Origin: Megalobrama amblycephala
Lineage: Eukaryota > Chordata > Actinopteri > Cypriniformes > Xenocyprididae
Length of the DNA stretch: 64,000 bases
Assembly (NCBI RefSeq): GCF_018812025.1
Contig: NC_063052.1
Coordinates: 14,057,001-14,121,000, forward strand
Direction of reading: 5' to 3'
Shown here: piece after piece, positions 1 to 11,700 of the stretch
How the letters are laid out: every line of letters starts with the position of its first letter
How positions within the stretch are numbered: the stretch's first letter is position 1
Position numbers and translations under genes: made by a program
The notes under the pieces: model-generated
Told to the model about the DNA's origin: nothing
What the model saw: the letters and a program-made list of their open reading frames with translations, nothing else
Database searches by the model: none

Positions 1-1570
1 ACTTATTTTCTTGCGTGTAACACTAAAGAATATATTTAGGAGAATGCTCAAGCTGCTTTTTGTCCATTCAGTCAAAGCGGATGGGACTAGTAGGGAGAGT
101 CATTCACTTGCATTGTATGCAAAAGAGCAGTTTTGTGTTCAACACAAGAAAGTCAGTCATACAGGTTTAAAATGATGCGTAGTGAGTAAATGATGAAAGA
201 AGTGAGGTAAAAAGGCTCTCATTGAACATTAACACAATAATAAACTAAAGGAATAAATCTATAAAAGCAAAGAAAAGCTATGACATGGTTCATGAGCGTG
301 TATAAAACGTTTTTGTTCATTTGTGTCGGGTTTCAAATGCAAGCTTGTCCTTAAACATTTCCACACTCTGATGGCTAGTGAAAAGTCATGAGACATAAAA
401 CCTGAACTACAGTAATATCAATGCTAATGTCAGTAAAAAGTGTGCAAACACACTCACACACACACAACTATTAATGTCACTGAGCATGTGATTGACAGCC
501 TCATAAAAATTCCATTACATAAAAGGAACTCAGGAGACAAAACGGACAAAGGTGTGTTTGGGTAAGTGTGAGAGTGTGAATTTCTTTCCTTTGTTTACAC
601 TGAAAGTGCTGCATCTCAGTTAGATACATAAGAAAAAGAAATGTTGTATTTTATTATTTTTATTTTTTTTATGCATGGCTCATAGACATTTTGTAAAAGT
701 ATGCAAATGAAGTGTGACAATGCTTGTGGGCATGTTTAAAAATATCCTCGCCAGAGTCAATGTTGAGGTGGCCTTTTGGTGTGTTGCTGAGTATGTAAAC
801 ACTTACCTACAAAAAAAATGTATAATTCAGAAAAATCGACTTCAATGATAAAAGTGGAATGCGACAGTGTGTGTTTCAATAAATACTAAAGCAGCTCGGC
901 CTTGACATTTGCATTGTAATGTGCAGTGACGGACTGTGACTATGATAGATTCCCTCAGGGAAATATTTGTGTCAGTCATTTGTAAATCAATTCTGCATTT
1001 TTATGCATCTCTCAGTGTCAGAAGTGGAGCAGCTATCACTGCATTTCATATAAACCGGAATAATAACGCAATAACATAAAGGGTCGAAAAGAAAAGAAAA
1101 AATCTCATTCTGCAGTTGTTCATGGGCAAACAGCCAACATGACCTCAAATCCATATTGTACTGTTAAAGGCACCTTGAATTTAGTGATAAATATGTCAAA
1201 ATATGGGGTCAAAAGTACAGTTGTGATCTATGCTTGCTCCACCGATAAAAATAAAAATAATCTCCCTTCTTTATCTTCTGTCGATAGTCATGGTTGATAT
1301 GTTTAGGAGTGTTCAAGTAGTGTGTTTTATTTAAGAATATTTACTTAATTACTAAATGACACAGGTATGTATAATGTAACAATGCTTCAACTTTAAACGA
1401 TACCAGATTAGATATATTTCTGTTAGATTAATTGATGCTTGAATAATAAAAAGATCTTTTAAAATCAGGGTGAAATGATAAAAATGCTGAAAAGACTGGC
1501 AAAATGACATAAAACATGTAATAATTCAATACAGTTAAAATATTGTTGGATTGAGGTAAAATCATACCAT
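1..1570. other. AT-rich non-coding stretch, nothing recognised
   Basis: No credible coding frame, repeat or RNA gene was seen. It includes short CA-rich and T-rich tracts (about 450-475 and 650-672). Confidence 0.5.
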
Positions 1571-1589
1571 ATATATGTAATTTAATTGA

Positions 1590-1614
1590 CACAAAGCATG
1601 TAATAATTCTGATA

Positions 1615-1654
<40 letters not shown>

Positions 1655-1668
1655 TATTACATGCTTTA
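1590..1668. repeat. AT-hairpin: (TA)n between inverted arms
   Basis: A (TA)n tract at about 1618-1650 is flanked by AGCATGTAATAATTCT on the left and its complement AGAATTATTACATGCT on the right. A related motif, ACATGTAATAATTC, also occurs at about 1514. The arrangement folds into a cruciform and probably marks a small palindromic repeat. Confidence 0.7.
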
Positions 1669-1749
1669 TGTAATTTTGTGCATGCCAATATCATGGATTA
1701 GGTTTATTTGACGTTCATAAGCATTTTTATCATTTCAACCCTGATAATC

Positions 1750-1751
<2 letters not shown>

Positions 1752-1784
<33 letters not shown>

Positions 1785-1785
1785 C
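1752..1785. repeat. (CT)n microsatellite
   Basis: An uninterrupted run of CT dinucleotides, followed by CTCTCAGG. Confidence 0.9.
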
Positions 1786-1879
1786 AGGTTCTTTTGCCAC
1801 TCAGTCCAGCTATAGCGCGTTCCGGCAGGAAAGTGACGTTATATATATATATATATTACGGAAAAAAACGAAACTGGCG

Positions 1880-2283
1880 CCGCGTTCGTTCCGTAAGTAG
1901 AATAGGGAAGGCCGTAGAACATTAAGCGTAAGCCGTTATGAAATTGCGGAAGCTTATAAGTACATTCAAGGCGATATTTTTTTATAAAGCATAAACGGTT
2001 GTAAAATGACCGATCGATTCACTAGATAAGACCCTTATTACTCACCTGGTATCGTTTAAATGCCATTGAAAAGCTGACACTGAAACTGTAATTTTGACCA
2101 TTCAATCTGTTGGTAGCCATTGAAATCCACTGTAAGGAGAAAATATCCTGGAATGTTTTTGATCAAAAATGCTTCATTGTTAGACTGACGAAATGAAAGA
2201 CATGGACATCTTGGATGACTTGGGGCATATAGTATATATATTATCAGGAAATAGTGTATTTAAAGAGTGGACTAATCCTTTAA
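1880..2283 (+). mobile_element. Foldback family A fragment
   Basis: Matches the right arm of the complete family A elements at 34.85-35.65 and 51.95-53.76 kb, including the order GACCGATCG.TTC.CTAGATAAGA, CTGGTATCGTTTAAA, GACATGGACATCTTGGATGA and the terminus CTAATCCT followed by TTAA. Only one arm is present, so this is a truncated or degraded copy. Confidence 0.7.
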
Positions 2284-2460
2284 TAAAATGTCTTTTACCA
2301 CAAAACATTTTTGAAAAAGCTCAGAAACCTGGATGAATTGTTCAACACCTGAACAATAACAAATCTTGCACTATAGCCTTTAAGTACAAATGTTTCATTT
2401 CAAAATCTTAAACATGCATACTGAAAATTTATGCTTCATGTGAATAATCTGTGGAATGTC

Positions 2461-2483
2461 AAAAAAAAAAAAAAAAAAAAAAA
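2461..2483. repeat. Poly-A tract
   Basis: About 23 consecutive A. No LINE or SINE body could be recognised immediately upstream. Confidence 0.85.
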
Positions 2484-2499
2484 GTGCAGAAAGAAAGAT

Positions 2500-3540
2500 T
2501 ACTGTTTTTTTTTCAGCTATGCTAAAAATTCAGTGTCTGTCTCCCCTGTGCATCTTCTCCTCTCAGCCATCATCTAGACTCCAGAAACAGCTCTGGGACA
2601 GGACTATGGATTGAAATGCAGGACTGGTATAAAGGCTGATGCTATGATGGCAGACACAGACACAAACATGTTAGCAAATGATCGTTCAGAGGCCCATGAG
2701 ATGAGATGTGGTGTCAGGAACCTGATACTCTCCTGTCCATCAGCTAAAAGCCAGCCTGACTAGACTATATATGTACAAACTGCAATGGACCATTAAGATA
2801 CACAGTGGGTTGGGCTCTAAAAGTCTGAGACTATATATAACATTTCAGATGCTGCACTATTTCTAGGTCAGTAATCTAATAAGCTAATTTGTATGGAAGC
2901 TTGTTTCCGCCACTGAATAAAACATTAAAAAGGTAATTGCAACTTTTTATCTCACAATTCTGACTTTTTTTTTTTTTTTTTTTTTTTAGACTTCTTTAAG
3001 TCATTGCGTGATTTAAAGTCGCAATTGTGTGATTTAAAGTTCAGGTTTCTCTATGTCTTTTGGATTAATATTTCTTCTAAAATGCCATTCGTTTTTTGCA
3101 GCATGTCCCTGAGTCCATCACCTGGCCAGATCCATTAAATCATGTTCTGTCACAAAGCCTACTTATTTCATTTTCTCTTTCGATACAATGGTCTGTCTAC
3201 CCACATATTGTGTTCTCGGGGGGAAGGAACCTGTCAGAGACTGGAGGTGGAATCTGAGCTTGATGGAGTCTCTGTATAATCCATGTGATGTGACAGTTGA
3301 GAGGGGTGGAATATGGTGATTGAACTGCACAGAGCTGCGCTGGGGGCTTCCGTCTAATCCAGTCATCAGAGAGCAGGAGAAATGAACACATTCTGACTGC
3401 ACAATGCTCAGCTGAAGAGGCCATTTGTATGTGTATTATTCATGCATGTTCAATGTCAAATGCAAATAAATTCAAATTGACACATATGAATAATATGCAA
3501 CATATGAAGGGGCCAGGATTATGACCCTTCTGATAATCAC
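2500..3540. other. Non-coding stretch, nothing recognised
   Basis: No coding or structural signal apart from a poly-T run near 2965-2988. Confidence 0.5.
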
Positions 3541-3544
3541 TAGT

Positions 3545-3547
3545 CTG

Positions 3548-3612
<65 letters not shown>
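3545..3612. repeat. (CTAT)n microsatellite
   Basis: About sixteen tetranucleotide units in an almost perfect run. It is the complement-type partner of the (GATA)n array at 29.4 kb. Confidence 0.95.
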
Positions 3613-3649
3613 AAACATTACAAAATAACATTGTGCATTATTTACATTT

Positions 3650-4345
3650 CATGTTATTCTATATGCCTGATTATTATTTAAAAGGTTTTACAGTCAGCGT
3701 GAGCTCCGCTGGGCACCGAGACAGCTGCCGAAAACACTGACAAACAGTCACATCTGGTCACTTAGTTCTGAAATCACATCTGTGCTGCATTGGGGCTCCT
3801 CACCCTAAAATCAATCAGTTTTACAGCATCCTTACTGACATCTCTGCAGTCCTCCAGAGCCTTCTGTGGTGATACTGTCATATTTTGTTTTCAAAAATAT
3901 TCATATTTGTGTTGACACTTCTTCCTGAGGGTGAGTGACATGATAAACGAGCTGCCGCTGTAAATGTAGTAAGTATGTTTGTGGGAGGGCAAAAGAAATG
4001 AAGCCAATGCACCGAAAGATATCTTGAAGCTCTGATGAAAAATGAGAAAGCGTTCAGCCTGGTGTGAATTCAGGTGAGTTCTCGTCTGCAGGAGCGCGCG
4101 GGTCCCTCCGCATACAGTCTCTGAGGAGATTTCTGAAATGTCAGCCCTGACAACCTCAACAAATGTAGGCATACAAACATATTTTCATGCTCTGGAGCAC
4201 CCAGGAGGCACAAACCCATTTCAACTTTTTGATCTCAACTGCTGAGAGGAGACTTTGAAATGACCACGATGTAATAATAAATGGTACCTGTGTAGAGCTT
4301 TGGGAATATGAAGGCATCTCCATTTGAATCCATGTACCTGATAAC
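3650..4345. other. Non-coding stretch, nothing recognised
   Basis: Short frames on the minus strand lack splice context or recognisable motifs. No repeat was identified. Confidence 0.45.
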
Positions 4346-4469
4346 CCAATTTTTTTTTTTTTTTTTTTTTTGCTATTTGGGTGTTTGTTGGCCCTGTGGT
4401 ACTTTTGAAACTTTTTTTTTTACTTTTTAATTTATCCACTTTCCAATAATCCATGGCAGTGTCATGTTA

Positions 4470-4965
4470 TTTTATTATTATTTTAGTTTTTTTTTTTTTT
4501 TTTTATTATTATTATTTTCTTTAGTTTTATTATAGTTTTATTAATATTTAGAATTAGCTTTTATTTTTTTATGTTCATTTTAGTTTAATTAGTAATTTGG
4601 TTATGTGCTTTTATTCTGGCTTTTTCTTTAATGTTTATTATGTTTTTTTTTTTGTTTTTTTTTTTATTGCTATTTAGATTTTTTTTTTTTTTTTTTTCAG
4701 TTTTAGTTTAGTTTTCTTTTTTATTCATTTCCAGTTAATAATTTTAGTTCTTCAACTTAAACTTATTTCAGTTTATTGCAAAAAAAAAAATAAATAAATA
4801 AATAAAATAAATAAAAAAAATAAAAAATAAATAAAATAAACATGTTTGTTTATTTTAAAAATTTTGGCTATTATGTATTTATGTATTTTGACTTTATTTC
4901 AATTAACAGAAAAGTTTTTAATAGTTTTAGTTTTAGTTAGTGATAATAACTCTGATCCATAACTG
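4470..4965. repeat. T/A-rich TTTTAGTTTTA dispersed repeat
   Basis: Low-complexity DNA with recurring TTTTAGTTTTA-type words, ATTCATTTCCAGTTAATAAT and AATTTTAGTTCTTCAAC. Related copies occur at 48.11-48.42 kb (same orientation) and at 61.92-62.20 and about 57.93-58.0 kb (reverse). It behaves as a degenerate interspersed repeat rather than plain low complexity. Confidence 0.55.
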
Positions 4966-5123
4966 TTTCTTCAGGGACTTTTATATTCTGAGGGTTGATT
5001 ATTATTAAAATTAACAGATTTAAAATGTTTTTTTTTAATCACATTATTTATTGTATATTATTTATCTCTATATTTTTCACTAAGGTTATATGTTTGTTTA
5101 TATCGTTTTATTTTTTTTTTTTT

Positions 5124-5208
5124 TCGGGACTGTGAAACACTTTGGACAACCAATGTTGTATTAAATTGTGCTATATAAATAAATAACCATAACCATAACC
5201 ATTTATAT
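5124..5208 (+). mobile_element. LINE (L2/CR1-like) 3' tail fragment
   Basis: Contains GGGACTGTGAAACACTTTGG, then GTGCTATATAAATAAA and a terminal tandem CATAAC CATAAC CATAAC. Vertebrate L2/CR1-type LINEs characteristically end in a stem-like tail with a short tandem repeat. The assignment is from the tail alone. Confidence 0.55.
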
Positions 5209-5215
5209 ACAATAA

Positions 5216-5222
5216 ATAAATA

Positions 5223-5262
<40 letters not shown>
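5216..5262. repeat. (AAT)n microsatellite
   Basis: Run of AAT/ATA trinucleotides following AAATAAATAAAT. Confidence 0.9.
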
Positions 5263-5366
5263 TAAAATATAATATACAAATAAAATTATTCATTATTACA
5301 TATATTTGACATTTAAATTGAAATAAACAAAACATTTTATTTCAATATTTATTGTGTGAAAATAAT

Positions 5367-5606
5367 TACACTGTAAAAAATATTTTCATGATTTGTTATC
5401 ACAAAGTTTTTTCTTTTGTCAAATCAACTTCATTAAATAATGTGGTTCAGATAACATAATATTTTGAGTTTCTGTTGAATAAACCAATCGTCTTCATTGT
5501 ATTAACTCAAATTTTTAATTTCAATGAACTCAATTTTAGGGCAACCAGGTAACTTACTTTTTTAAGTTTAAACAACAATTTTTTTTTAATTTTTTTTTAC
5601 AGTGTA
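5367..5606. mobile_element. Short inverted-repeat element (MITE), ~240 bp
   Basis: Bounded by TACACTGTAAAAAA at the left and TTTTTTACAGTGTA at the right, perfect complements. No coding capacity. The length and AT-rich body are typical of a non-autonomous DNA transposon. The superfamily is not certain from the ends alone. Confidence 0.7.
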
Positions 5607-6062
5607 TAAATTATTGTATAAAGTAATTATAAATTAATTATTAAATAATGAAATGATAACCATCCCCTAATCAAATATTTCAGATAAAATACGATACACA
5701 CATGGTAGGTCAGTTAGCCTTTCCTGGTTAAATCAGCTGTGTCTCGTGGCCCTAAACTGTATATGACACAAGCAACAATGAAGACGGCCATCCAGAATGT
5801 CCATTCAAATCACAATCAGCGTTACAGAGAGAAGCTACTGAGGGCATTGATATAACAGGGCCTGCCCCGGCTAAATCATCTGCTCCCGAGCTGTTTGATT
5901 CATCATTGCTCTGCTGGGGGATGTGGAGCCATGTCAAAACAAAGCATGAGATATCAAGAAACTATGAAGTGTTATGATATCAGTACCCACTTGGGCGATA
6001 TATGGCTAACATATTTCAACTTTTCTTACTTTTTGTTATATGAAGGTCACATTAAAATTTTT

Positions 6063-6272
6063 AAACTTTTTTTTTTCCTTCCTCAATTATAATACCCCTC
6101 ATGTATATATTGGTGTTTTTTTTCTCAGCTTTGCTTCTCTACATTGTAGTTGTATTCAATAGCACTGATTATGTGCTCATGCTGGTTACAAATGCAACCC
6201 AAGTATGTTCTTTAGCCTGAATTTAGAGCAGCCTTCTGGGTTTTTGTAAGCAAACGACTGGGGTCAAAATGA
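6063..6272 (+). repeat. Segment A, first copy of a 210-bp direct duplication
   Basis: From AAAC plus ten T through GGGGTCAAAATGA. By eye it is identical to 6587-6796. The two copies are separated by a 290-bp segment copied from 8.1 kb and a short inverted tract. Confidence 0.9.
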
Positions 6273-6276
6273 AGAG

Positions 6277-6323
6277 ATCTCGCGATCTCTTTTTCATTTT
6301 TAATGAAAAAGAGATCGCGAGAT
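6277..6323. repeat. 22-bp perfect palindrome at a rearrangement junction
   Basis: Left arm 6277-6298 (ATCTCGCGATCTCTTTTTC and on) is the exact reverse complement of right arm 6302-6323, with a 3-nt TTT spacer. The right arm is the start of the segment copied from 8.1 kb. The left arm is an inverted copy of the same bases. Confidence 0.9.
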
Positions 6324-6587
6324 GAATCCAATCCGTTGCACTTGGGTAAAATGTCCATTTCAAAACATAAAAAAACTACTTTTTGTTCATGAAAGCATTA
6401 AATCCATGAAAACTTTATATATTATCCAGCGTTTGCATTACATATCTAAGGAATGATTTGCTCTCCATCATCGTTCTTCAAGAAAGGATGCAATCTGAGC
6501 ATCGTTTATAATGTAAAACTCTATACGTACAGTACCAGATATAACTCTCAAATGTTCTCTCAAACTAATGAGCACATGTCCAAAGTA
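6298..6587 (+). repeat. 290-bp segment duplicated from 8116-8405
   Basis: Runs from TTTTAATGAAAAAGAGATCG to CATGTCCAAAGTA. It matches 8116-8405 without visible substitution or gap, at a constant offset of 1818. The equivalent part of the second repeat copy at 9.55-9.82 kb is clearly diverged, so the source is the 8.1-kb copy. Confidence 0.88.
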
Positions 6588-6796
6588 AACTTTTTTTTTT
6601 CCTTCCTCAATTATAATACCCCTCATGTATATATTGGTGTTTTTTTTCTCAGCTTTGCTTCTCTACATTGTAGTTGTATTCAATAGCACTGATTATGTGC
6701 TCATGCTGGTTACAAATGCAACCCAAGTATGTTCTTTAGCCTGAATTTAGAGCAGCCTTCTGGGTTTTTGTAAGCAAACGACTGGGGTCAAAATGA
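6587..6796 (+). repeat. Segment A, second copy
   Basis: Second copy of 6063-6272, offset 524. After it the sequence continues with unique DNA (GCAGTTTGTCTC), which probably adjoined 6272 before the rearrangement. Confidence 0.9.
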
Positions 6797-6839
6797 GCAG
6801 TTTGTCTCTGGATATATGGAAAAACCAAATTAGCAAAAA

Positions 6840-7290
6840 TGTATTCAGGAGATCAGCTTCTGCTGCGCCGTGTCAGAGGAAACAGCTGACTCATCATCGT
6901 AAAATAATTCCTAAATAGAGAAATGACTAGCTCAGCAGAGCAGCTGTGGGTTTCGGGCCAGTCGCCGGATGCCTGACTGGCTTTACAAAAGATCATCGGC
7001 ACTTCAATCACATCATGGAGAAGGTGCTGAAATGGCCTTGTGCTAATCAACAGTGCATGCTCGTGTAAAACTATAATCATATGATCAATTTAAGCATAAT
7101 CCTCAGGCTGTGACTATAGTGGCGCTTCGGAGGAAGAGGACGTCACTCATCATCTCTGCTCTTACACCCACACAGACATGTCGTTCGGCCCTGTGGGGAG
7201 CACCGTTCTCAGGCTTGTGTTAATTCACTGCACTTAATGTGTGACTGAGCTAAGCATTCTGAGCAATTAGAGCTTGCACTGATGTGCAAA
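6840..7290. other. Non-repetitive stretch, possible conserved non-coding DNA
   Basis: More balanced base composition than its surroundings and no repeat signature. No credible coding frame. Being single-copy within the window is the only support for function. Confidence 0.3.
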
Positions 7291-7726
7291 TTTATTGTGG
7301 AGGAGAGGCCTTTTAGCTCAAAGGTGTTCTACACACATCTGGATAGTATACTATCTGATAATTCTAGACATTTTTAAGCACAAATTTCATGTTTGGAATT
7401 TATCTGTATACACAAAGGTAACATTAGGAAGTTCAGTTCTCTTGGTTCTTTTGGTCTGGAAGGTTTTAGTTCAATGGTTTGCAGTAACATTGCCAATATG
7501 ATGAGAAAACCAACATTCTGACCTTTTTATGGTCGCATCTTTGACATCACATCCTGGTTTTGGTTCAATTGGATGTATTTGGTCCATTTTGCATTCATAT
7601 TTCAGTCAAACCGCAACAGAGATTGTTTGGAAGTGGACTGAGACCCATTTTCAGGGGTTTTGGTCCGCTTGTTTGGGTTCGTATGGCATTATTCAAATGA
7701 ACCGCACCAGAGTTTGTTTAAATCAT

Positions 7727-9030
7727 AGACTGTAAAAAAATATGGACGTAGTGTCCGTGACGTCACCCATAGAGTTCTGAACAGCAGTTTTGACGCGTAA
7801 ATGAGGCCGCGGCCATCTTAGCTGCACGTGACCGCACGTCACTCACGGATAACTGAAAATGGGCAAAGAGGCGGGATGTAGTTGGAGCCCATGCGGCTTG
7901 TTGCTGAAACCACGCCCGCCTAGCATATCTATCTTAGATACTATCTAAAATATTAATAAAGATAACAATACCATTAGAAAGTACTAAAGTTTTACTGTCA
8001 ATCTACGGTGATTTTTAAGATAACGTTATAACATTAGATGCTCTAACACCAGTAGGCTCATTAATTTGTGTGGGTTGTGCAAATAACACAAAAAAATCAA
8101 CTGGGACTTCATACCTTTTAATGAAAAAGAGATCGCGAGATGAATCCAATCCGTTGCACTTGGGTAAAATGTCCATTTCAAAACATAAAAAAACTACTTT
8201 TTGTTCATGAAAGCATTAAATCCATGAAAACTTTATATATTATCCAGCGTTTGCATTACATATCTAAGGAATGATTTGCTCTCCATCATCGTTCTTCAAG
8301 AAAGGATGCAATCTGAGCATCGTTTATAATGTAAAACTCTATACGTACAGTACCAGATATAACTCTCAAATGTTCTCTCAAACTAATGAGCACATGTCCA
8401 AAGTATAATGTTTCAAAATAGTGCAGCAGTTTTAGTTATAATATCCAAGCAGTGCTGTCGGAGTTGTATATCCTCCTGGTATTGTCACTGTAGTAAATCT
8501 CAGGAACAAAACTTTTAGCCAATGCCACGACGATCCAACAACGTGTGTTCCGCGTGCGAGCACATGTACACAGACTGACATCTGTCTGAAGTATGCAGCA
8601 AGCCATATATTGTATAAAATAATCCAGAAAAAAGGCACAAATACGGCTGAGATGCCAAATTCAGCGGCTGGAATTAGCTGAGGTAACATGACGGCTCACA
8701 GACAGCAGCGCCAATCCACCTGTCACTCAAGTGACCACGCCCTTAATTATGCAGAACTTTAAGGCTTAATATAATTTAAACGGATGAGTTATAAAAAAAT
8801 TCACCCCCCTCAGAGTTGTCATGAAAGGCAAAATTAGCAGTATAGACCAAAATACAATTTGAACCAGAGTGTAAACATGTTTTTTTCTGCTGTAAACTTG
8901 GCTGTTTTAACATGATGGTCAATGAGATTCTGCTCCCTTTTGCAGCCTGTCCCTAGCGGCCAGTCGATGAATCGCAGTTTAAGTTACTTCCGTATTGGCT
9001 TTACGAGAAACTGGGGGAGGTTGCCGCTTG
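7727..9030 (+). repeat. Long dispersed repeat B, copy 1
   Basis: Begins AGACTGTAAAAAAATATGG and GACGTAGTGTCCGTGACGTC, and contains ATGGGCAAAGAGGCGGG, GTTGCTGAAACCACGCCC and CACCTGTCACTCAAGTG. The same landmarks occur in the same order in copy 2 at 9.06-10.15 kb. No coding frame is conserved. It looks like a non-autonomous element. TTTAAATCA appears just outside both ends (7717-7725 area and about 9027-9036), which may be a target duplication. Confidence 0.7.
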
Positions 9031-9062
9031 GTTTAAATCAAACCAAACCTTCCAAGTGTGAA

Positions 9063-10150
9063 CCACTGACTGTATAAAATAGGGACGTAGTGTCTGTAAC
9101 ATCACCCATAAGTTTCTGAAGAGCATCTATGAAGCCCAAAGTGGGCGGAGCCGGCCGTCGCCATCTTGGCAGCGGGTCACTCCCGGATAAACAAAAATGG
9201 GCAAAGAGGCGGGGCGTGGGTGGAGCTGAGGTGCCTGGTTGCTGAAACCACACCCTTCTAGCTCGACATGAGCAATATAGCTCAGGCTAAGGAGCTATTT
9301 ATCTATTTTAGTTCTTAGGGTTTACTGTCAATCTACAGCAGTGTTTCCCAACCCTGTTCCTGGAGGCACACCAACACTGCACATTTTGCATGTCTCTCTA
9401 ATCAAACACACCTGATTCAAGTCATCAGCTCATTAGTAGAGACTCCAAGACCTGAAATGGGTGTGTCAGACAAAGGAGACATGCAAAATGTGCAGTGTTG
9501 GTGTGCCTCCAGGAACAGGGTTGGGAAACACTGATCTACAAGACTTCAAATAGCGATCATGAGATGAATCCAATCCGTCACACATGAGTAAAATGTCCAT
9601 GATAAGTGTCCATTGAAAAACATCCAACAGCACTTTTTGTCCACAAAAGCATTAAATAGCGTTAACTATTGATATATTGTCCATTGTTTGCATCATATTT
9701 CTTCTGAATGATCTGCTCTCCATCAGCGTTCTTCAAGAAATTATACAGTCTGAGCAGCGTTTATGTTATAAAACTAGTATACATTAGATTCTCACAAACA
9801 AATGAGCTCGCGTGCAAAGTATATTTTTTTCAAAATAGTGCAGCAGTTTTAGTTATAATATCCGGATTTTGTGGTGTCTTGAGAGGCATATTCTCTCCAG
9901 CTATTGTCATTGTAGTAAATCTGATGGACAAAACTTTTTAGCCAATGCCAAGACAATCCAACAACGATGCCAAGTTCAACAGCTGGAATTAGTTGAGGTG
10001 ACGTGACGGCTAACAGACAGCAGACAAATGGCTAGTAGTGACTGCAGCGGCAATCCACCTGTCACTCAAGTGGCCATGCCCTTAATTATGCAGAAATTTA
10101 TTTATTAACATATTTTTTCCTGCTGTAAAGTTGGGAATTTTAGCTTTGTA
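9063..10150 (+). repeat. Long dispersed repeat B, copy 2
   Basis: Parallel to copy 1 but diverged, starting TGACTGTATAAAATAGGGAC. It carries a hAT-like insertion at 9341-9534 that copy 1 lacks, and retains CACCTGTCACTCAAGTGG and CCCTTAATTATGCAGAA near its end. Confidence 0.7.
9341..9534. mobile_element. hAT-like palindromic MITE, 194 bp
   Basis: Ends are CAGTGTTTCCCAACCCTGTT and its complement, and the inverted repeats extend about 60 bp inward (CAACACTGCACATTTTGCAT). Flanks are ATCTACAG on the left and ATCTACAA on the right, an 8-bp duplication with one mismatch, as expected for hAT. Copy 1 of the host repeat reads TCAATCTACGGTG without the insert. No coding capacity. Confidence 0.92.
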
Positions 10151-10159
10151 TGAGAAACA

Positions 10160-10480
10160 GAGCAAAATTTATGGCTCTGCATGTTCTGAAGGAATCACTC
10201 AGACCAGTTTGTGAACTGGATCAACCGATTCATTAAAAAGATTCAACTCGAAAGATTTATTCATGAAACGGATATCATTACTTCTCTCATAAACATGGCA
10301 GAGCCAAATGTCAAAACTGATGTGAAATCAAACGCTTGGATACAAATATCTGCTAAATTATGTAAATTATAGTTCATAAACTCTGTCTAAATGATTCATT
10401 CAACTCAATGAGTCTGGTCACAGCAGTTAACATCTCAGTGGAGGGAAAGATCATTCATTAAAAATAAGTTTATTCCTCAA
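10160..10480. repeat. Dispersed repeat fragment (GATTCATT/ACTCG motifs)
   Basis: Contains GATTCATTAAAAAGATTC, ATGATTCATTCAACTCAATG and related words. Similar material occurs at 26.77-26.94, 51.03-51.12 and 58.01-58.15 kb, in association with GCCACCTACTGG-type motifs. Boundaries are uncertain. Confidence 0.4.
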
Positions 10481-11700
10481 ACAAAGTTCTTCAAACATCA
10501 TACGACTTCAGAAGACTTTGAATATAGGCCACAAGTGGATCACGTATGGTCCTTTTGCATCCTTTTTAAGTCCACATTCATCACTGCATTGAAAAGAGCA
10601 ACCAGTTAACAATTCTTATTGCATTTCACAGAAGAAAGTAAATCAGGCAGGTTTGGAAAAACACGACTGCTAGTAAATCAACACAATCACTAAATAGAAT
10701 TTCTGGGTGAACTACTCCTTAAAACAAATCCCTCAATGTTCGCTTTTCCTAACCAGGAAGCAACAACGGTTCAACGCTGGAAAGCTTTAACCCATCTTCA
10801 ATCCGAAAACACTGGAAATCCTGATCCTGCTACAACAGCTGTTAATTAGCACACTTAATTACAAGCTTAGCCCTGTCTGACAGGAATGTGATCCAGCCAG
10901 CACTAAAGTAATTAAACGATACAGCAACGATTCACTGGTGCCTCCTGGACTGTGGAGAGAAGCCAATGTTAAAAGAACCCTTTCCGGAAGCTTTGCATTA
11001 AGTCTGTTCATTATTCTCCCACAGAGCAGTGAAGGAATGACATATTCGGAGAATTTTTGATTTAAATAATACTACGGCTTGGAAAATGCTGCATCATTCT
11101 AATAATGAAACCATTCTAAAATGCAGTCCCTTTGTTTGAAAGTGAAGTACTTCAAAATGACCCGCTATTAAATTGCCTGTTGCTATTAAGGTCAGTCTAT
11201 AAAATTATATGACAGCTTTTGATGTCTATATTGACGGGCTGAGTATCTAATGTCACTGTCATCCAGTTTGGACCACATTATAAGTCTATTTCCCACCACT
11301 AAGCCACAGCCATCTAAGACTGGAAACTAAATTGATTGGGTAATCCATCACGGCCCATTTAACGGCTAACTGGCCACATTCGCTCATTATGACTGCAGAT
11401 TCAACGGTCTTTAGTCAATAGATCTCCAAAATAGTGTTCCTCATTTCAACAAACGAGTCGAATGAATCTTTTAAAAGAGTTGCAGGAATTCAATATACAT
11501 TTTTGATGACAATAGAAAAAAAAATTCTCATGAATCAGTTTCAACATAAAATAAAGGCTTCAAAAGTGGGTTTTTGCAGCGACATTATAGAAGAATAATT
11601 TATGGTTCCCCAAAGAACCTTTCAGTGAACAGTTCTTAAAATAACTTTTTTTCTTATTTTAAAGAACATTTAAAACAACAAAGAACAAAAAGCAAACATT
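10480..11700. other. Non-coding stretch, nothing recognised
   Basis: No repeat boundary, RNA gene or splice-flanked frame could be identified. Confidence 0.45.

Noticed and set aside
3545..3612. Possible CRISPR-like array or tandem regulatory repeat
   Set aside because: Plain tetranucleotide microsatellite with no spacers. The (GATA)n at 29.4 kb is the same.
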